Source: Acidimicrobium sp. UBA3029
Lineage (GTDB): Bacteria > Actinomycetota > Acidimicrobiia > Acidimicrobiales > Ilumatobacteraceae
DNA length: 12,161 nucleotides
Reading direction: 5' to 3'
Assembly: GCA_002367695.1 (NCBI GenBank)
Contig: DFDK01000060.1
Span: 15,576-27,736 of the forward strand
Shown one piece after another: positions 1-7,088 of this stretch (its first letter is position 1; the number at the start of each line of letters is the position of its first letter). The notes below the pieces were generated by a model. The model searched no databases and was not told the DNA's origin. It was given only the letters and a program-made list of their open reading frames with translations. Made by a program: the position numbers and the translations under genes.

Positions 1-1203
1 GACCTGCGCGACCACAAGGCCGATGCCTTCTTGTTGATGTCATGCTCGTTCGGCATTGCCACCGCCAACAGCGTGATCTTTGCAGCACTCGGCGACATTC
101 AAGACAAGTTTGGGTTTGCCACCGCAAGTCTTGGTTTCATTTCTGGTGCAGGTTTCCTGAGTGGATTTTTGGCGCAACTATTCATCGCCCCTTACGCCGA
201 TCGCGGGCATGCCAAACGACTGATCATGCTTGGTTTGCTGGTCAGTGCACTCGGTGCGATCTTGATGGCAACGAGTACATCGCTTACACAATTTATTCTT
301 GCTCGCGCAGTCATCGGGTCGTCATTTGGTCTCGTCATGCCAGCCGTGCGTGCACTCATTTCGCATGTTGACCCAGAGCGACGTGGCGAGCGCTTGGGCA
401 GGCTTGCTGGAGTCGAACTGCTCGGCTTTGTTGCTGGCCCGTTATTTGGTGGAATGTTGCTTGACCCAATTGGCATCTCGGCAACATTTCTGGTGTTTGG
501 TGGCGTAAGCATCGTCACGTTGTTGCTGATTGTATTTCGCTCGTTTCCTGAATTGCCCACCAACGAAACTTCACAGCGCGCCAGCATCGAACTGTTGCGT
601 TACCCGCAGGTGCGCATTGCGGTACTTCTGGCAATGGCAATTCAGGCCCCTGTAGGCATCTTTGACTCGTTGTGGGATCGATATCTGACCGACTTGGGTG
701 GCGGCAACATGATGGTTGGTATCTCGTTTGGTTTGTACACCATTCCATTTATCATTTTTGCTTCACATGGTGGCAGATTGGCCGACCGACACGATCCACA
801 AAAAGTTGCGATGTACGCAATGATTTTTGTTGTGCCTGCAGTGGGCGGCTACGGACTGTTTCAAACTCTTCCGCCAGTCGTTGCACTCAATGTGCTTGAA
901 GGTATTGCCCAAGCATTGATGTATCCGGCTTCAGCTGCTGCCGTTGCACTTGCCGCACCAGTTGGTCGTGCATCTGCAGCCCAAGGCCTTGCAGGTGCAT
1001 CAGGTCTACTGATGTCGATGCTTCTTGCGTTCACTACACCAGCTATTTATGGTCATTTTGGTGGAGCAAGTCAGAACGGAGGCGTAGCTGCCTTCGGTGC
1101 AGTTGCCCTGCTCATGGCCTCACTAACGGTGCTTGCTGCAGTGATGCTCTGGCGAATCGGACGCCAATCAAAATCCGCTGAGGTCAGCTCAAGCGTTCGA
1201 TGA
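1..1203 (+). CDS. MFS transporter, 5' end cut by window edge
   Basis: This is a major facilitator superfamily membrane transporter with an unknown substrate. The frame is open from base 1 (400 residues visible). A TTG at 31 is a possible start, but it would fall inside the first hydrophobic helix, so the true start is probably upstream. Long hydrophobic segments alternate with short polar loops as in a 12-helix MFS protein. The loop after helix 2 has a motif-A-like APYADRGHAKR (about residues 63-73). The second half repeats it as GGRLADRHDPQKV from residue 257, which is the internal duplication typical of the family. A charged central loop (FPELPTNETSQRASIE) separates the halves. The stop overlaps the end of the convergent thiolase gene by 20 bp. 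The neighbours hint at lipids or hydrophobic compounds, but nothing in the sequence names the substrate; a drug/proton antiporter is equally possible. Confidence 0.85.
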   Translation, partial: DLRDHKADAFLLMSCSFGIATANSVIFAALGDIQDKFGFATASLGFISGAGFLSGFLAQLFIAPYADRGHAKRLIMLGLLVSALGAILMATSTSLTQFILARAVIGSSFGLVMPAVRALISHVDPERRGERLGRLAGVELLGFVAGPLFGGMLLDPIGISATFLVFGGVSIVTLLLIVFRSFPELPTNETSQRASIELLRYPQVRIAVLLAMAIQAPVGIFDSLWDRYLTDLGGGNMMVGISFGLYTIPFIIFASHGGRLADRHDPQKVAMYAMIFVVPAVGGYGLFQTLPPVVALNVLEGIAQALMYPASAAAVALAAPVGRASAAQGLAGASGLLMSMLLAFTTPAIYGHFGGASQNGGVAAFGAVALLMASLTVLAAVMLWRIGRQSKSAEVSSSVR

Positions 1204-2386
1204 TCATGGCCATACCTTGTCCACCACCAACACACATCGACTCCATGCCGACTGTCTTGTTGGTCGACTGCAGTCCATTGATCAAGGTCGTCATGATGCG
1301 AGCACCGGTCATACCGAATGGATGACCGAGCGCAATCGCTCCACCGTGCACATTGAGCTTGTCCATCGAAATGCCAAGGTGCTTCGCAGAAGGAATAACT
1401 TGTGCAGCAAAGGCCTCGTTGATTTCAACAAGATCAATATTGTCGATGGTCATACCAGCACGCTTGAGTGCCGAACGACATGCCTCGATTGGGCCAAGAC
1501 CCATAATTTCTGGGTTGAGACCAGACACACCTGATGAAATGATGCGTGCAAGTGGTGTCAGTCCAAGTTGCTTTGCCTTTGTATCGCTCATCACCATGAC
1601 TGCTGCTGCACCGTCATTGAGTGGGCATGCGTTGCCGGCAGTGATTTGTCCGTCTGGACGAAACACTGGCTTGAGGGCTGCAAGACCTTCGGCAGTTGTA
1701 CCATCGCGTGGACCATCGTCCTTGCTGATGACTGTGCCGTTTGGCAATGTGAGCGGAGTAATTTCGCGCTCGAAGAAACCATTGTTCTGATTCTTCACCG
1801 CAAGCTGCTGCGAGCGCGCACCAAATGCATCCATCTCTTCGCGAGTTACGCCTTCGATTTCGCGCACGTTTTCTGCGGTTTGTCCCATAGAAATATATGC
1901 ATCGGCCAAACCCTGCGCAGGTGTCCACGTTGGTTGACCACCGGCACTGCGCAACTTGGTGCGCTCGCCTGGTCCCTTAAAGATTGGGTTCGGTGCCATG
2001 TCGCTTGCACCATGCGCATAACGACTCACAGTTTCTACACCAGCCGCGATGAAACAATCTCCTTCGCCGGCCATAATTGCATGTGCCGCCATGCGGATGG
2101 TTTGCAAACTTGATGAACAATAACGGTTGACCGTTACGCCAGGCACATCGTCGAGACCAGCAAGAATCGCAACCATGCGGCCGATATTGAAACCGCCTTC
2201 ACCAGCAGGTTGACCAATGCCGAGCATCAAGTCTTCAACATCTGAACCTTTCACTTGTGGCACCTTGGCCATGAGTGCACGCACGATTTGTGCCGTCATC
2301 TCGTCCGGACGCAAGTCAATAAGGGTTCCTTTGTTGGCACGGCCGATTGGGCTACGGGCGGTTGCAACGATCACTGCTTGTGTCAT
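1184..2386 (-). CDS. Thiolase (acetyl-CoA C-acyltransferase, FadA-like)
   Basis: This 400-residue protein has the full length of a thiolase. It should catalyse CoA-dependent cleavage of a 3-ketoacyl-CoA (last step of beta-oxidation) or the reverse acetyl-CoA condensation, in the cytoplasm. All catalytic motifs are visible: the nucleophile Cys90 in VNRYCSSSLQT, N323-EAF, His355 in GGAIALGHP, and Cys385 in CVGGGQG near the C-terminus. The N-terminus (AVIVATARSPIGRANKG) is standard for the family, which supports the ATG at 2386. The NRYCSSSLQT nucleophile region resembles, from memory, the actinobacterial FadA3 type rather than the sterol thiolase FadA5, whose equivalent reads DCQCGSG. The gene is divergent from the P450 with 36 bp between start codons, and its 3' end overlaps the MFS gene by 20 bp. 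Family assignment is firm; chain-length preference and direction are not. Confidence 0.93.
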   Translation of the reverse strand: MTQAVIVATARSPIGRANKGTLIDLRPDEMTAQIVRALMAKVPQVKGSDVEDLMLGIGQPAGEGGFNIGRMVAILAGLDDVPGVTVNRYCSSSLQTIRMAAHAIMAGEGDCFIAAGVETVSRYAHGASDMAPNPIFKGPGERTKLRSAGGQPTWTPAQGLADAYISMGQTAENVREIEGVTREEMDAFGARSQQLAVKNQNNGFFEREITPLTLPNGTVISKDDGPRDGTTAEGLAALKPVFRPDGQITAGNACPLNDGAAAVMVMSDTKAKQLGLTPLARIISSGVSGLNPEIMGLGPIEACRSALKRAGMTIDNIDLVEINEAFAAQVIPSAKHLGISMDKLNVHGGAIALGHPFGMTGARIMTTLINGLQSTNKTVGMESMCVGGGQGMAMIIERLS

Positions 2387-2422
2387 GGGGTGTCTTTCGT
2401 TTGGCTAAAGATAAATGACTAA

Positions 2423-3718
2423 ATGGTTACGCAACGGTACCATTTCGGAATGCCCCAAAGCCCAGTCCAACTGACCCGCGTTGCCCCTGACCAAATCAAC
2501 CTCTCAGACCCCGAATTTTGGAAAGCTCCGCGCGAACACCGCGAATCGGTGTTCGCAACATTGCGCAACGAAGCCCCAGTCAAATTCTTCCCCGAAATTG
2601 AGCTGATGAACTTTCCGGTCGGACCGGGCTATTGGGCACTTACCAAGCACGAAGACATCTGGCATGCCAGCCGCAATCCCGATCTGTTCCAGAGCGGCAA
2701 GGGCACCAATATTCCTGATCTCACGATTGAACTCAATGAATTTTTTGGATCGATGATCAGCATGGACGACCCGAAGCATGTGCGCCTACGAACGATTGTG
2801 TCTAAAGGCTTCACGCCAAAAGAAATCGCGCGGATCGAAGAATATGTCAAGGTCAAGGCCCGCACAATTGTCGACACAGTGCTCGAAAAGTTTGGTGACA
2901 CCGAATTTGACTTTGTCGAAAACATCGCTGCGCCATTTCCATTGCAGATCATTTGCGAGATGATGGGCATTCCACAAAGCGACGAAAAACAAATTCTTGA
3001 TTGGACAAATGTCATTCTTGGCGCTGGTGACCCAGACTTTGGTGGAAGCCTTGAAAACCTGATCAACGTCGCACTAGAAATTTTTGCCTACGCACAGGCC
3101 CTCGGTGAAGATCGATTGAAAACGCCACAAGATGATCTCACCAGCATCATGATGCACGCCGAAGTTGATGGCGAGCGCATGTCGCCACAAGAGTTCGGCA
3201 GTTTCTTCATTCTTCTTGTTGTTGCTGGCAATGAGACCACTCGCAATGCCATCAGCCACGGAATGCTCGAACTCACCCGCTTGCCAGATGAGCGCGCCAA
3301 ATGGTTTGGCAACTTCGAGGCCAACACCAAATCAGCTGTTGAGGAAATTGTTCGCTGGTCATCGCCAGTTATCCATTTCCGTCGCACCGCGACACGAGAC
3401 ACAGAAATTCGTGGCGTCAAGATTAGCCAAGGAGAAAAAATTGTGATGTGGTACAACTCGGCAAATCGCGACGAAGATGTATACGAAAATCCGTACATCT
3501 TTGATGTCACTCGCACTGCGGCACCAGGTCAGGTTGGCTTTGGCGCTGGCGGGCCACACTTTTGTTTGGGAGCCAACTTGGCTCGCCGCGAAATGGGCGT
3601 GATGTTTGAGGAGATCTATAGGCGCATGCCCAACTTACAAATCACTGGAGAGCCTGCTTACCTACAAAGCAATTTCATTAATGGCATCAAGCGGATGCCG
3701 TGTCGGATTAACCCCTGA
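2423..3718 (+). CDS. cyp124: Cytochrome P450, CYP124-like
   Basis: This is a soluble bacterial haem monooxygenase of 431 residues. The I-helix oxygen-activation motif AGNETT is at 268-273, the ExxR pair is E308/R311 in EEIVRW, and the haem loop FGAGGPHFCLG carries the cysteine ligand Cys381. Several blocks resemble M. tuberculosis CYP124 as I recall it: FGSM with DDPKH, PLQIICEMMGIP, TNVILGAGDPD, and FFILLVVAGNETTRNAISHG. CYP124 is known to hydroxylate terminal methyl groups of methyl-branched lipids and to oxidise sterol side chains, so a similar role is inferred here. The ATG at 2423 gives the longest form. A second in-frame ATG at 2450 (MPQSPVQ) is equally plausible, and neither has a strong ribosome site. 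The gene is divergent from a thiolase and ends 4 bp before the convergent nrdJ stop. No ferredoxin or reductase partner gene is in the window. Confidence 0.92.
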   Translation: MVTQRYHFGMPQSPVQLTRVAPDQINLSDPEFWKAPREHRESVFATLRNEAPVKFFPEIELMNFPVGPGYWALTKHEDIWHASRNPDLFQSGKGTNIPDLTIELNEFFGSMISMDDPKHVRLRTIVSKGFTPKEIARIEEYVKVKARTIVDTVLEKFGDTEFDFVENIAAPFPLQIICEMMGIPQSDEKQILDWTNVILGAGDPDFGGSLENLINVALEIFAYAQALGEDRLKTPQDDLTSIMMHAEVDGERMSPQEFGSFFILLVVAGNETTRNAISHGMLELTRLPDERAKWFGNFEANTKSAVEEIVRWSSPVIHFRRTATRDTEIRGVKISQGEKIVMWYNSANRDEDVYENPYIFDVTRTAAPGQVGFGAGGPHFCLGANLARREMGVMFEEIYRRMPNLQITGEPAYLQSNFINGIKRMPCRINP

Positions 3719-3722
3719 CGAA

Positions 3723-6545
3723 TCAGGAACAGCCGGACGAAGAACCGCAGTCGCCGCACACGTAACACGCACCTGCGCGTTGCATGTTGGCAGAGCCACA
3801 CGATGAGCAGATTGCCCCAGTCTTTGCTGGTGTTGCCTGCGCATGTGGCTGTTGTGCTGCGAAGTCCATTTGTGCAACAAGATCTTGCACAGATGGAACG
3901 GTCTTCGGATCACTGATCACGTCGACGCCTTGCTCAGTGTCGGTTGCCGACTCTAAGACGCCTGGAAGTGTTGGCTGTAAACGCTCTTCACGAGTGTAGA
4001 TACCCAACTCTGCACGCTCTTCGACCGATAGATACTCAACAGCCAAACGGCGGAAGAGGTAGTCGATGATCGACGATGCCATGCGAATGTCGGAATCATC
4101 GGTCATACCTGCTGGCTCGAAGCGTGTGTTGATGAATGCCTCAATGAATGCTCGCAATGGAACGCCGTACTGCAAACCGTACGAGACGCTCTTCGCAAAC
4201 GAGTCCATGATGCCAGCCAATGTGCTTCCCTGCTTTGACACAGTGAGGAACACTTCGCCAGGACGACCGTCGACGTATTCACCAATAGTTGCAAAGCCCT
4301 TGCAATCAGCAACGCGGAACTCAAAAGTGCGACCACGGCGTGAGCGTGGCAACTTCTGACGAACTGGCTGGTGCACGATCTTTTCAACAATGCGCTCAAC
4401 CGTGTTGGTCATTTGACCTGCTGCGGCTGCAGCATCGGCTGTTCCCTTTTCTCCGTCTTTCTTGGCGGTGGAAAGTGGCTGACCAACCTTGCAGTTGTCA
4501 CGGTAGATAGCAACAGCCTTGATACCGAGCTCCCACGAAAGCATGTGCAACGCCTCGATGTCTTCAATGGTTGCTTCTTCTGGCATATTGACGGTCTTTG
4601 AGATTGCACCTGACAAGAACGGCTGGGCCGCGCCCATCATGCGCACGTGACCTTCGTAGTGAATGGTGTTATCGCCCATCGAGCAAGCGAACACTGGCAA
4701 GTGCTCGACCTTCAAGTCTGGTGAACCAACAATGGTCTTATTGACGTCGATGTAGGCAATGATGCGATCAACGACAGGACCTTCGTAGCCAAGATTGGTA
4801 AGTGCACGTGGCACTGTTTGGTTGACGATTGACATGTTGCCACCGCCGACCAATTTCTTGAACTTGACGAGACCCAAGTCTGGCTCAATACCAGTTGTGT
4901 CACAGTCCATCATCAAACCAATGGTGCCGGTAGGCGCAAGCACTGTTGCTTGACTGTTGCGCACGCCGTACTCTTCTCCATCACGAACAGCAGAGTCCCA
5001 TGCGTGGGTTGCAGCAGCAACGAGGTCTTGTTGCACCACGTTAATGTTGTCGATCTCGTTGTTGGCATCGCGATGCATGCGCAACACGTTGAGCATGTAG
5101 CGCTCGTTAGCTGCAAAGCCCGAGAAAGGCCCCATGCGGCTCGCGATGCGTGCACTGGTTGCGTATGCGTGACCAGTCATCATTGAAGTCAGAGTGGCAG
5201 CCCATGCACGACCATCAACCGAGTCGTATGGCATACCGAGAGCCATCAACAATGCTCCGATGTTTGCGTATCCAAGACCCAACTGACGGAAGATGCGACT
5301 GTTCTCGGCAATCTTTTCTGTTGGATAATCGGCGTTACCCACCAAGATTTCTTGGGCAGTGAACATCACTTCAATGGTGTGACGGTATGCCTCAACATCG
5401 AATGTATCGGTGTTGTCTAGGTACTTGAGCAGGTTGATTGATGCCAAGTTGCAGGCAGAGTTGTCGATGTGCATGTATTCGCTGCATGGGTTTGAGCCAT
5501 TGATGCGACCCGTTGCATGGGCGGTGTGCCACTTGTTGATGGTGGTATCAAACTGCAACCCTGGGTCTGCGCACTCCCACGAGGCAGTTGCAATCTGGCG
5601 CCACAAGTCGCGAGCCTTGATCGAGCGCACTGGTGCCCCATCCTTGACAGCCTTATATGTCCAGTCGCGATCTTCTTTAACAGCATGCATGAACTCGTCG
5701 GTGACGCGCACCGAGTTGTTGGCATTCTGGTATTGCACAGAGAACGAATCTTTACCATCGAGATCCATATCAAAGCCTGCATCGCGCAATGCGCGAGCCT
5801 TTTGCTCTTCGCGAGTCTTGCACCAGATGAACTCCTCGACATCTGGGTGATCCACATTCAAGATCACCATCTTTGCGGCGCGACGTGTTTTGCCACCCGA
5901 CTTGATGGTTCCTGCCGACGAGTCTGCTCCGCGCATAAAGCTCACCGGGCCAGATGCTGTGCCGCCACCCTTCAGATGCTCAACACTTGAGCGAATATTT
6001 GACAAGTTGATGCCTGCGCCCGAGCCGCCCTTGAAGATGATTCCTTCTTCGCGATACCAGTTGAGAATTCCGTCCATGGTGTCTTCGGTTGAAAGAATGA
6101 AGCACGCACTTGCTTGCTGTGGCACTCCTGGTACTCCGATGTTGAACCACACTGGCGAGTTAAATGCTGCGCGCTGTGTGACCAAAATAAACTTCAATTC
6201 GTCGCGAAATGCCTCGGCCTCATCGGCGTCTGCAAAGTATCCACCCTCGATGCCCCAGTCGGCAATGGTGTTTGCTACGCGGTCAATAACCTGTCGCAAT
6301 GAGTGCTCGCGCTCCGAGGTGCCCGGTGTGCCACGGAAATACTTTTGGGTAACGATATTGGTTGCATTGAGCGACCAACCGACTGGAAACTCGACACCAA
6401 GTTGCTCGAATGCGATTGTTCCGTCTTTCCAGTTGTTGATGCGCGCATCGCGCTTCTCCCAGACCATTTGGTCGTATGGGTGCACACCTTCAGTAGTGAA
6501 CTTCCTGCTGATTCCGATGGTGAGCCGCTCTGGTGCGATTGACAT
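3723..6545 (-). CDS. nrdJ: Adenosylcobalamin-dependent ribonucleotide reductase (class II)
   Basis: NrdJ reduces ribonucleotides to deoxyribonucleotides using a radical from adenosylcobalamin; it needs no oxygen and no small subunit. The 940 residues match the long NrdJ form. Visible active-site parts are Cys148 (ASACFILSTEDTM), the NPCSE loop N352-E356 with Cys354, Cys365 (NSACNLASINL) 11 residues on as in other class II enzymes, and the APTGTIG motif (537-543). Cys354 should form the thiyl radical, and Cys148/Cys365 the redox pair. A low-complexity linker (about 693-735) leads to a TSCPD domain (about 735-840). The tail has a cysteine cluster C913-x2-C916, C927-x2-C930-x2-C933 and C939, resembling a zinc ribbon plus redox tail. 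The ATG at 6545 follows a purine-rich GAGAGAAG site about 8 nt upstream. NrdR-like boxes upstream and nrdR nearby suggest NrdR control. Confidence 0.97.
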   Translation of the reverse strand: MSIAPERLTIGISRKFTTEGVHPYDQMVWEKRDARINNWKDGTIAFEQLGVEFPVGWSLNATNIVTQKYFRGTPGTSEREHSLRQVIDRVANTIADWGIEGGYFADADEAEAFRDELKFILVTQRAAFNSPVWFNIGVPGVPQQASACFILSTEDTMDGILNWYREEGIIFKGGSGAGINLSNIRSSVEHLKGGGTASGPVSFMRGADSSAGTIKSGGKTRRAAKMVILNVDHPDVEEFIWCKTREEQKARALRDAGFDMDLDGKDSFSVQYQNANNSVRVTDEFMHAVKEDRDWTYKAVKDGAPVRSIKARDLWRQIATASWECADPGLQFDTTINKWHTAHATGRINGSNPCSEYMHIDNSACNLASINLLKYLDNTDTFDVEAYRHTIEVMFTAQEILVGNADYPTEKIAENSRIFRQLGLGYANIGALLMALGMPYDSVDGRAWAATLTSMMTGHAYATSARIASRMGPFSGFAANERYMLNVLRMHRDANNEIDNINVVQQDLVAAATHAWDSAVRDGEEYGVRNSQATVLAPTGTIGLMMDCDTTGIEPDLGLVKFKKLVGGGNMSIVNQTVPRALTNLGYEGPVVDRIIAYIDVNKTIVGSPDLKVEHLPVFACSMGDNTIHYEGHVRMMGAAQPFLSGAISKTVNMPEEATIEDIEALHMLSWELGIKAVAIYRDNCKVGQPLSTAKKDGEKGTADAAAAAGQMTNTVERIVEKIVHQPVRQKLPRSRRGRTFEFRVADCKGFATIGEYVDGRPGEVFLTVSKQGSTLAGIMDSFAKSVSYGLQYGVPLRAFIEAFINTRFEPAGMTDDSDIRMASSIIDYLFRRLAVEYLSVEERAELGIYTREERLQPTLPGVLESATDTEQGVDVISDPKTVPSVQDLVAQMDFAAQQPHAQATPAKTGAICSSCGSANMQRAGACYVCGDCGSSSGCS

Positions 6546-6634
6546 TTTGATTACTTCTCTCTGTATTTTTAGTACGTAACAACTGTCGAATAAAGCGACT
6601 TAAAACTCATATTTCTCATCAACTACGGGCTCTG

Positions 6635-6665
6635 GGCAAATATCCAATCGGCACGGATATTCACC
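6635..6665 (-). promoter_or_regulatory. Leader stem-loop in the nrdJ 5' UTR
   Basis: On the minus (RNA-sense) strand, GGTGAATATCC (plus 6665-6655) pairs with GGATATTTGCC (plus 6645-6635) over 11 bp, two of them G-U, closing a 9-nt loop. No U-run follows, so it is not a simple terminator. It lies about 77 nt into the predicted transcript and ends about 90 nt before the start codon. A smaller hairpin, GAATC-CCTA-GATTC (plus 6666-6679), abuts it directly and could stack on it. The function is unknown. A leader in front of a B12-dependent enzyme makes a cobalamin-sensing element thinkable, but the canonical B12 box was not found. Confidence 0.5.
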
Positions 6666-6687
6666 GAATCTAGGGATTCTTTCGAGA

Positions 6688-6703
6688 CCACTAGATGTTG
6701 TGT
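6688..6703 (-). promoter_or_regulatory. NrdR-box-like palindrome (distal)
   Basis: Read on the minus strand the site is ACACAACATCTAGTGG. Against the published NrdR consensus acaCwAtATaTwGtgt it agrees at 13 of 16 positions, including every upper-case position. NrdR binds paired boxes upstream of ribonucleotide reductase genes and represses them. The partner box starts 42 bp away, about four helical turns. It lies about 40 nt downstream of the predicted start site. Confidence 0.6.
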
Positions 6704-6729
6704 CCATACCGCCCCCTTTGCAGAATTGC

Positions 6730-6745
6730 CCACAACTGGTAGGGG
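6730..6745 (-). promoter_or_regulatory. NrdR-box-like palindrome (promoter-proximal, degenerate)
   Basis: On the plus strand this reads CCACAACTGGTAGGGG. The outer half-sites CwA and TwG of the NrdR consensus are kept, but the central AT pair is not; about 9 of 16 positions agree. It overlaps the predicted transcription start and the downstream edge of the -10 element of nrdJ. Taken alone it would be weak; its value comes from the 42-bp phasing with the better box at 6688-6703. Confidence 0.4.
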
Positions 6746-6748
6746 TTT

Positions 6749-6777
6749 ATTACAGCATTGTAATTACCCTCTGTCAA
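6749..6777 (-). promoter_or_regulatory. Predicted nrdJ promoter (-35/-10)
   Basis: The minus strand reads TTGACA (plus 6777-6772), a 17-bp spacer, then TGTAAT (plus 6754-6749): a perfect -35, ideal spacing, and a -10 one base from TATAAT. The start would be near 6742, leaving a leader of about 197 nt before nrdJ. It is the best promoter-like sequence I found in the window. Confidence 0.65.
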
Positions 6778-6785
6778 TTACCCTC
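6762..6785. repeat. 10-bp direct repeat flanking the nrdJ -35 element
   Basis: The perfect 10-mer AATTACCCTC occurs at 6762-6771 and 6776-6785, a 14-bp period. The two copies bracket the -35 hexamer of the predicted nrdJ promoter. Tandem copies at this position look like a regulator binding site, but no known regulator is recognised. Confidence 0.5.
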
Positions 6786-6847
6786 GTCGATCTTCGGGCA
6801 ATTTTTCCTCAACTTTTTTCCTTGCGCTATAACGGTTTGGTGACTCC

Positions 6848-6888
6848 TCAAAAATGACATCAAAAAGAAATATTTAAAAACATCCAGC
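6848..6888. other. AT-rich tract upstream of nrdJ promoter
   Basis: This roughly 40-bp stretch is strongly A-rich on the plus strand (for example AAAAAGAAATATTTAAAAAC) within otherwise moderate-GC DNA. It lies about 70-110 bp upstream of the nrdJ -35 and about 105 bp from a cluster of DnaA-box-like sites. It could act as a promoter-upstream, bent or easily melted segment. No gene or RNA was seen in the surrounding 6786-6994. Confidence 0.4.
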
Positions 6889-6994
6889 AACGTCACATCC
6901 CCCATTCACAGGTTCAAAACCTTGCGGTTTCACAGCTGCCGTGTTGCGTTGTGCCATTGCTAGATGCACTCCGAACTGTACGGCAATACCCCTG

Positions 6995-7088
6995 TGTGGA
7001 GGAAGTGGATAACCATGTGTCTTTTAAGTTTTATCTGGGGATCATGCTGTGGACAGCACTGTGGACAACACCGATTATTGGTGGATAA
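6995..7088 (-). promoter_or_regulatory. Cluster of five DnaA-box-like 9-mers
   Basis: On the plus strand, all in one orientation: TGTGGAGGA (6995-7003), AGTGGATAA (7004-7012), TGTGGACAG (7048-7056), TGTGGACAA (7060-7068) and GGTGGATAA (7080-7088). The fourth is a perfect TTGTCCACA box on the minus strand; three others are one base from TTGTCCACA or TTATCCACA; the first has two mismatches. Box 7048-7056 sits inside a perfect inverted repeat TGCTGTGGACAGCA (7045-7058). The last box overlaps the 3' end of the oxidoreductase gene. DnaA is the expected ligand, either for control of nrdJ or for DnaA titration. Confidence 0.55.

Noticed and set aside
1353..2113. Plus-strand open frames opposite the thiolase
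   Set aside because: They are antisense to a thiolase with every catalytic motif intact and their translations look like random frames.
5890..6579. 229-codon plus-strand open frame
   Set aside because: It lies wholly antisense to the start of nrdJ, its translation shows no family features, and nrdJ is certain. It is a frame shadow.
6546..6745. Cobalamin riboswitch upstream of nrdJ
   Set aside because: The leader length and gene context fit, and GGTGAATATCC is loosely core-like, but I could not find the B12 box or the conserved CCCGCAACTGT-type segment. It is kept only as an unassigned leader.
6904..6931. tRNA-like T-arm (GGTTCAAAACC)
   Set aside because: The stem around the loop is only a few base pairs and no acceptor, D or anticodon arms flank it on either strand.
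6838..7074. Rho-independent terminator after the molybdopterin oxidoreductase
   Set aside because: T-rich stretches exist on the minus strand (around 6862-6885), but no GC-rich hairpin immediately precedes them.
6995..7088. Chromosomal origin of replication
   Set aside because: DnaA-like boxes and an AT-rich tract are present, but dnaA, dnaN, gyrB, recF and rpmH are not adjacent and no DnaA-trio pattern was seen. A regulatory or titration role is preferred.
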